Part shown: in pieces, positions 60,359 through 64,000 of the stretch
Layout of the letters: each line of letters starts with the position of its first letter
How positions within the stretch are numbered: position 1 is the stretch's first letter
Assembly: GCA_032209605.1 (NCBI GenBank)
Contig: JASFXZ010000014.1
Coordinates: forward strand, 826,912-890,911
From: Mactromeris polynyma
Taxonomy: Eukaryota; Mollusca; Bivalvia; Venerida; Mactridae
Length of the DNA: 64,000 nt
Reading direction: 5' to 3'
Program-made: the position numbers and the translations under genes
Notes under the pieces: generated by a model
Told to the model about the DNA's origin: nothing
Seen by the model: the letters and a program-made list of their open reading frames with translations, nothing else
Database searches by the model: none

Positions 60359-61105
60359 ACTGTAGTTATGGATCAACAATACGAATTGAAAACTTTGCAA
60401 CAAACTATACGGCTAAAAAAGCGATATTTGAAGAACAGTGAAACTTTCATACGCGGTGCCTCCCCAAAGGGACAGCGTGGGGAAACCAAAGCTGCAAAAG
60501 CGCAAGACAAGACAGTAGAATCTATCTTAAAGAATATTACCAAATCTGAAACATATATAACAGCAATGCATTCAATAGATAAAATTCAACGACAAAAACC
60601 AATGATAAGTGAAACCATGCCTGAGAGAGGACCTCGTTCAATAGGAGTTCAGTCACTACAGAATGTGGAATATACAGAAAGGCAAGAACGAATGACAGAA
60701 GGAAGTGTTGCATTCCACGCTGTATTAAGTCCTGCATCAAAGGATCATATGGGAACAAGTGAAACAATACCCTTCGACTTCGTCCACTTGAACAACGGAA
60801 ATGGATATCACAATTTGCTTGGAGTGTTTATTGCTCCAAAAGCTGGAATATACTTGTTTTCAACGTCTATCACATCTGGTTTTACTACCACATATAAAGC
60901 ATATCTCGTCAAAAATGGAAGTAAACTTGTCAGTATAAGTGCAGTGTCTACAGACTGGTCTGGCTTAAATCAGGGCTCTGTAACCATAGTAACAGAATTG
61001 AATGTTGGGGACCAAGTTTGGGTAGTTCACGCTGAACCTGCAGATGGAAGTATCTGGGGAAACTACTACACGAGCTTCGCAGGAGTTCTCATCATACCGA
61101 TTTAG
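60359..61105 (+). CDS. Coiled-coil C1q-domain protein, terminal exon
   Basis: Begins in phase 0 after ATAATTTACAG and ends at a TAG (61103-61105), encoding 248 residues. The first 30 or so (MDQQYELKTLQQTIRLKKRY) continue the coiled coil. Next is a polar linker with one collagen-like scrap (PKGQRGET), not a true collagen run. The last 132 residues (60707-61102) are a C1q domain: VAFHAVLS, then GVFIAPKAGIYLFS (conserved G-x-F-x-x-P-x-x-G-x-Y-x-F), YLVKNGSKL, the strand VTELNVGDQVWV, and the closing TSFAGVLIIPI. Such domains trimerise in a jelly-roll fold and, in bivalves, form very large families of secreted lectin-like recognition proteins of haemolymph and mucus. The ligand is unknown. The missing 5' exon should hold a signal peptide. 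Bivalve-type sequence and exon layout support the host assignment. A short reading frame overlapping the C1q end in another phase is a shadow. Confidence 0.92.
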   Translation, partial: TVVMDQQYELKTLQQTIRLKKRYLKNSETFIRGASPKGQRGETKAAKAQDKTVESILKNITKSETYITAMHSIDKIQRQKPMISETMPERGPRSIGVQSLQNVEYTERQERMTEGSVAFHAVLSPASKDHMGTSETIPFDFVHLNNGNGYHNLLGVFIAPKAGIYLFSTSITSGFTTTYKAYLVKNGSKLVSISAVSTDWSGLNQGSVTIVTELNVGDQVWVVHAEPADGSIWGNYYTSFAGVLIIPI

Positions 61106-61855
61106 CTCTCGTATTAATATCTACTATATTTTCATAGTACAAACTTCACAACTAGACTTCAGCTACAATGTATTAAAGGATTGGGCTTGGGGGATTAACT
61201 TGTTTGTAATTTTTTGGTTTTTGCTCAAGTCTTATAAAATGGTAATGACTGTTTTATTCTTTGGTTATAAACATCAGTATTTTAGAATATAATGTTACAA
61301 TGAATCAGGATCACTTATTTGAATGTCTTATAATATAAGATCTCTGTATATTTTTGCATTTATACTCAGTCATACATGTCAGCTTGGGGAATTTTAGGGT
61401 GTGTGGGCCAGGTGCATCCCACCTGGATTTGCTACTGATCCATACAGGTGAGGGTAGCATACACATTACTTATGTGCATATTTACAATTGTTAGACTATC
61501 AACAAATAATATTGCGAAATTTTGTCCGGCAACTCAAAATATATGTTATTGTTAAATTTCAACATAAATGCATTGATATTACAACTAACCAGCATATATT
61601 GATTCCGACACAAGTTGTCACTTCAAATTTAAGTTTTTGCACAGGCAACCAAGCAAGTGAGTGAAACTGGATTCTACTGCGTGTCACCGGAGAAAAAGAT
61701 TACTCCAATATTAGCAGCCTGTTGAAATACCACAAATATGCAACCGAATAACATAAAACAACAAATAGCTACGACATGGTATGTCTGAATCATCTTTATC
61801 AATCTTATTTAAGGCTACAACCATGTCAATGTTGCTACTACACTACAGATTTATT
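61106..61855 (+). other. 3' UTR of the C1q gene and unassigned DNA
   Basis: No canonical AATAAA directly after the stop. ATTAAA at 61172-61177 is the nearest plausible poly(A) signal, giving a very short UTR. The rest is AT-rich and without recognised content. Confidence 0.35.
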
Positions 61856-61861
61856 CAAGCC

Positions 61862-61937
61862 TGCCTGGTTAGCTCAGTCCGTAGAGTACTCTACAGCCTA
61901 ACTGCAGGTAGTTGGTTCCAAACCCCAAACAGGCGTA
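61862..61937 (+). mobile_element. tRNA-derived SINE head or tRNA pseudogene
   Basis: GCCTGCCTGGTTAGCTCAGT ... GTTGGTTCCAAACCCC ... AACAGGC. The outer GCCTG/CAGGC can pair, the A box TAGCTCAGTCCG has one mismatch, and the B box GGTTCCAAACC has several. It is too decayed for a working tRNA gene. Confidence 0.45.
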
Positions 61938-62424
61938 TGTGTTCTCCATGGCAATTTGACTAAAGAATTAGCATGACATTTTAATTGAATACAACATGTC
62001 CAAAGTTATTTGTCCTTCACCCTCTCTGATTCACATGGTTAGTTGTAGTTGCTTTTGGAAGATCATATCAGTACAGGCTGGTAACCCAGGAAACGTGAGT
62101 TTGGTCAACCGACTGCTGTATATAACTAAAATACTGTTGCACAATGGCATATAGCTCCATTACAACAACAACGTCTTGTTCTCTGACAACAGAACACATG
62201 TTCGAATGACAGAAGCAAACAAAGCTAAACAGACGATAAGTCATATGTACAATTTTATTGCATTGATTAATATCATACACAGTAAATATTTGTATCATTT
62301 TTAAATGCTGACAAAATAACATGAAAGACATTTATCACAAGATAATATACATACAAATGAATGAAATATGTGTTTAAGCAAACACAATATCATCAACATA
62401 GAAAGAGAGTGTCAAAACAGAATA
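61938..62424. other. No gene recognised
   Basis: AT-rich. An 87-codon - strand frame (62068-62331) has no family features. Confidence 0.4.
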
Positions 62425-62594
62425 CAGTAAAACCTCAATAATGCGACCACCCTTGAGAACTGGTCTTATTACTGAGGTGGTCTTTATACTGAGGTTGAAT
62501 AAAGAGCAAACTAGTGAAAATGGACTTGAAAACTGTGTTCTTAATTTTGAGGTGGTCCTATTATTGAGGTGGTCTTTAAGTAAGGTTTTACTGT
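62425..62594. mobile_element. Pogo/Tc1-like foldback MITE, best-preserved copy (170 bp)
   Basis: Ends CAGTAAAACCTCAATAATG and TAAGTAAGGTTTTACTG, flanked by TA on both sides. The internal GGTCTTATTACTGAGGTGGTC and GGTGGTCCTATTATTGAGG are inverted against the left arm, so the element can form a multi-stem foldback. CAGT ends and TA targets are typical of Tc1/mariner/pogo elements. No transposase is encoded. Confidence 0.8.
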
Positions 62595-63409
62595 AGATGT
62601 CAGTGTGACTAAGCAGCGTACCATTCAGATCTACACAGTTCCGTGTGGGTAATCTGACTTAAAACAATCTTATCACTTGAAAGCAATTCCATGTCTATAC
62701 AGGGGAACTTTTCTCAGGATTTGTTCCTGTCGTTATATATAGAAACATACCATTTCACATGATCTGGTGTGAAAATAAACAAAATATATCTTAAAAAAGA
62801 TAGTTGGCGCAATTTGAACGTAAAGACTTGTTGTGCAAAATAAAATAATGCCGAGATGTTACGATTGCTGTTCTTTCTAGATCCAAAATGGATTTCGGTA
62901 AATTCACCGAAATTCAGTGGATTTCGGTAAGCTAACGTGCCCTTTATTGAAAAGCTAACCAATCCACATCAAGGTTACAAACGTTGTTCTGTTGAAGATA
63001 AATTGCCCTGGTGGTTAACCTAAGTTTGATTGGTTTATACAACACTGATATGCAAATAGCATAATCATGTAAGTACGGCCGTGCCGAAAAACAGTGATTT
63101 AAATATACCATTTGTTTTTCGTTAACACTAGCGATATGAAGTCAAGGACAAAGTTTCTTGATATGGTATATATATACACGTATATATATCAGTGAGTTTT
63201 AACAATAGAGACTAGTACAGAATTACGTTATATACACATCGCCTATATAATGGATAGGTGAATTTGAAGTACCAAGCATCACAAATATCAAAATTTAACA
63301 ACAATTTATGGAGAAGCTTTAGTGTAAACAAACTTCATTGTGACTGTTAACGCAACATAAGTGAGATATTTCTCATAATGTATATCAGATATTAGGCCAT
63401 ACATAGATA
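62595..63409. other. No gene recognised
   Basis: AT-rich. GGATTTCGGTAAATTCACCGAAATTC at about 62890 holds a small inverted pair (TTTCGGT/ACCGAAA). Short - strand frames have no features. Confidence 0.4.
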
Positions 63410-63590
63410 CAGTCAGACCTCGCTTTGTTTTCGAATTCATCGGGTCCGAAATTTTATTTCGAATAAAACATAGTTTTGAATAGTCCATTTCCATTCGACA
63501 TGTATAAGAAGTTACATTGGGACCTGATATTTATTTCGGATGATACCAAGTATTGGGATAGACGATTGTCGAATAAACGCGGTTCTACTG
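63410..63590. mobile_element. Foldback MITE, CAGTCRRACCTCG-type family, copy 2
   Basis: Ends CAGTCAGACCTCGCTTTG and AATAAACGCGGTTCTACTG between TA dinucleotides. Internal GGTCCGAAATTTTATTTCG, and later TTGGGACCTGATATTTATTTC, match the 54.7-kb copy. Again no coding capacity. Confidence 0.7.
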
Positions 63591-63669
63591 TAAATGATTA
63601 TATGTTGTTGAAGTGGTGTTTGATACGTTTTTTCCAACAGTATTTCAGTATGTATGGTGCACAGTTGAC

Positions 63670-63800
63670 CTAATTAGTGTTCCAGGGTTACCAACTGGTA
63701 CTTAGCAGATAGCGGACAATTTCTATGCATGAATCTGAGGTGGACGACAAGAAACTTTGGATTGTCGGTCAAACGGAACATACAACTCACTATAATGTAT
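63670..63800 (-). mobile_element. SINE body fragment, copy 3 (- strand)
   Basis: GGTTACCAACTGGTACTTAG, GTGGACGACAAGAAACTTTG and GATTGTCGGTCAAACGGAAC resemble, in order, the body of the SINE at 51855-52092 (CCAACCAGTACTAAC, GTGGAGGAAAAGTTACTTTG, CAGTCAAAATGTCACGGAC). The tRNA-like head is absent. Confidence 0.45.
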
Positions 63801-64000
63801 GACCTCCTGGAAGGACATAGAAGGGGAGATAATCTTGTTACACTCTCCTGTGCTGAAAACTAATACCAGTCTCAAAGAAAATGGCTTAAAAAAAGGGCGG
63901 GAATAAAAAAAATGTTAGTATGTTAAGCATGAACAACTTGCAATTTGAATAATATAGTTTATAGTAATTTATATACGAATGAAATACATTGTATGTTAAT
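63801..64000. other. Window end, nothing recognised
   Basis: AT-rich sequence running to the window edge with no feature I can support. Confidence 0.4.

Overview
The window looks like nuclear DNA of an AT-rich invertebrate, most likely a bivalve mollusc. The evidence is spliced genes with GT-AG borders and AATAAA signals, a coiled-coil plus C1q-domain protein of the kind expanded in bivalves, an NRARP-type Notch regulator, tRNA-derived SINE heads, many short foldback transposons (MITEs), and an unusually dense set of minisatellites. Nothing suggests a prokaryote: there are no operons, and the arrays are head-to-tail repeats without spacers. The species cannot be named from the sequence alone.

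Protein-coding content is sparse, and only three genes can be supported. (1) At the left edge, on the + strand, the last exon of a SOCS-box protein (490-665) with its 3' UTR. (2) At 31412-31741, +, an intronless 109-residue NRARP homologue, a two-ankyrin-repeat feedback regulator of Notch. Its upstream 850 bp hold four exact CSL/Su(H) sites and a palindromic nuclear-receptor-like element. (3) At 58603-61105, +, the last two recognisable exons of a secreted-type coiled-coil C1q protein, 5' end not found. Its intron is almost entirely a 33-bp minisatellite grown out of the exon/intron border, so that most of about 47 copies carry a consensus-like 5' splice site.

The rest is repeats. Fourteen tandem arrays with units of 5 to 73 bp cover roughly 13.9 kb (about 22%): 31 bp at 3.0-3.8 kb, 50 bp at 8.1-10.4, 52 bp at 10.5-11.8, degenerate 5 bp at 13.0-13.7, 25 bp at 17.0-17.5, 29 and 42 bp at 19.0-19.4, 32 bp at 24.2-24.9, 43 bp at 27.8-29.3, 33 bp at 39.8-40.2, 39 bp at 42.0-42.4, 54 bp at 48.3-50.0, 73 bp at 56.1-57.8 and 33 bp at 58.8-60.3. 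Long reading frames in these arrays (up to 610 codons) are mostly by-products of unit lengths that are multiples of three or that lack stops.

Interspersed elements include a pogo/Tc1-like foldback family beginning CAGTAAAACCTC (about nine copies), a related family beginning CAGTC(A/G) (two copies), a palindromic family beginning CACAGGAGATT with imperfect 8-9 bp target duplications (three copies plus a half copy), a family sharing the half-palindrome TAACTCCTAT (three copies), a 201-bp MITE at 22.1 kb, a 145-bp MITE at 36.3 kb whose end resembles the 32-bp minisatellite, a two-copy dispersed repeat (23.5 and 47.5 kb), and a SINE family with a shared central core. Long stretches between these hold nothing I can support as a gene.
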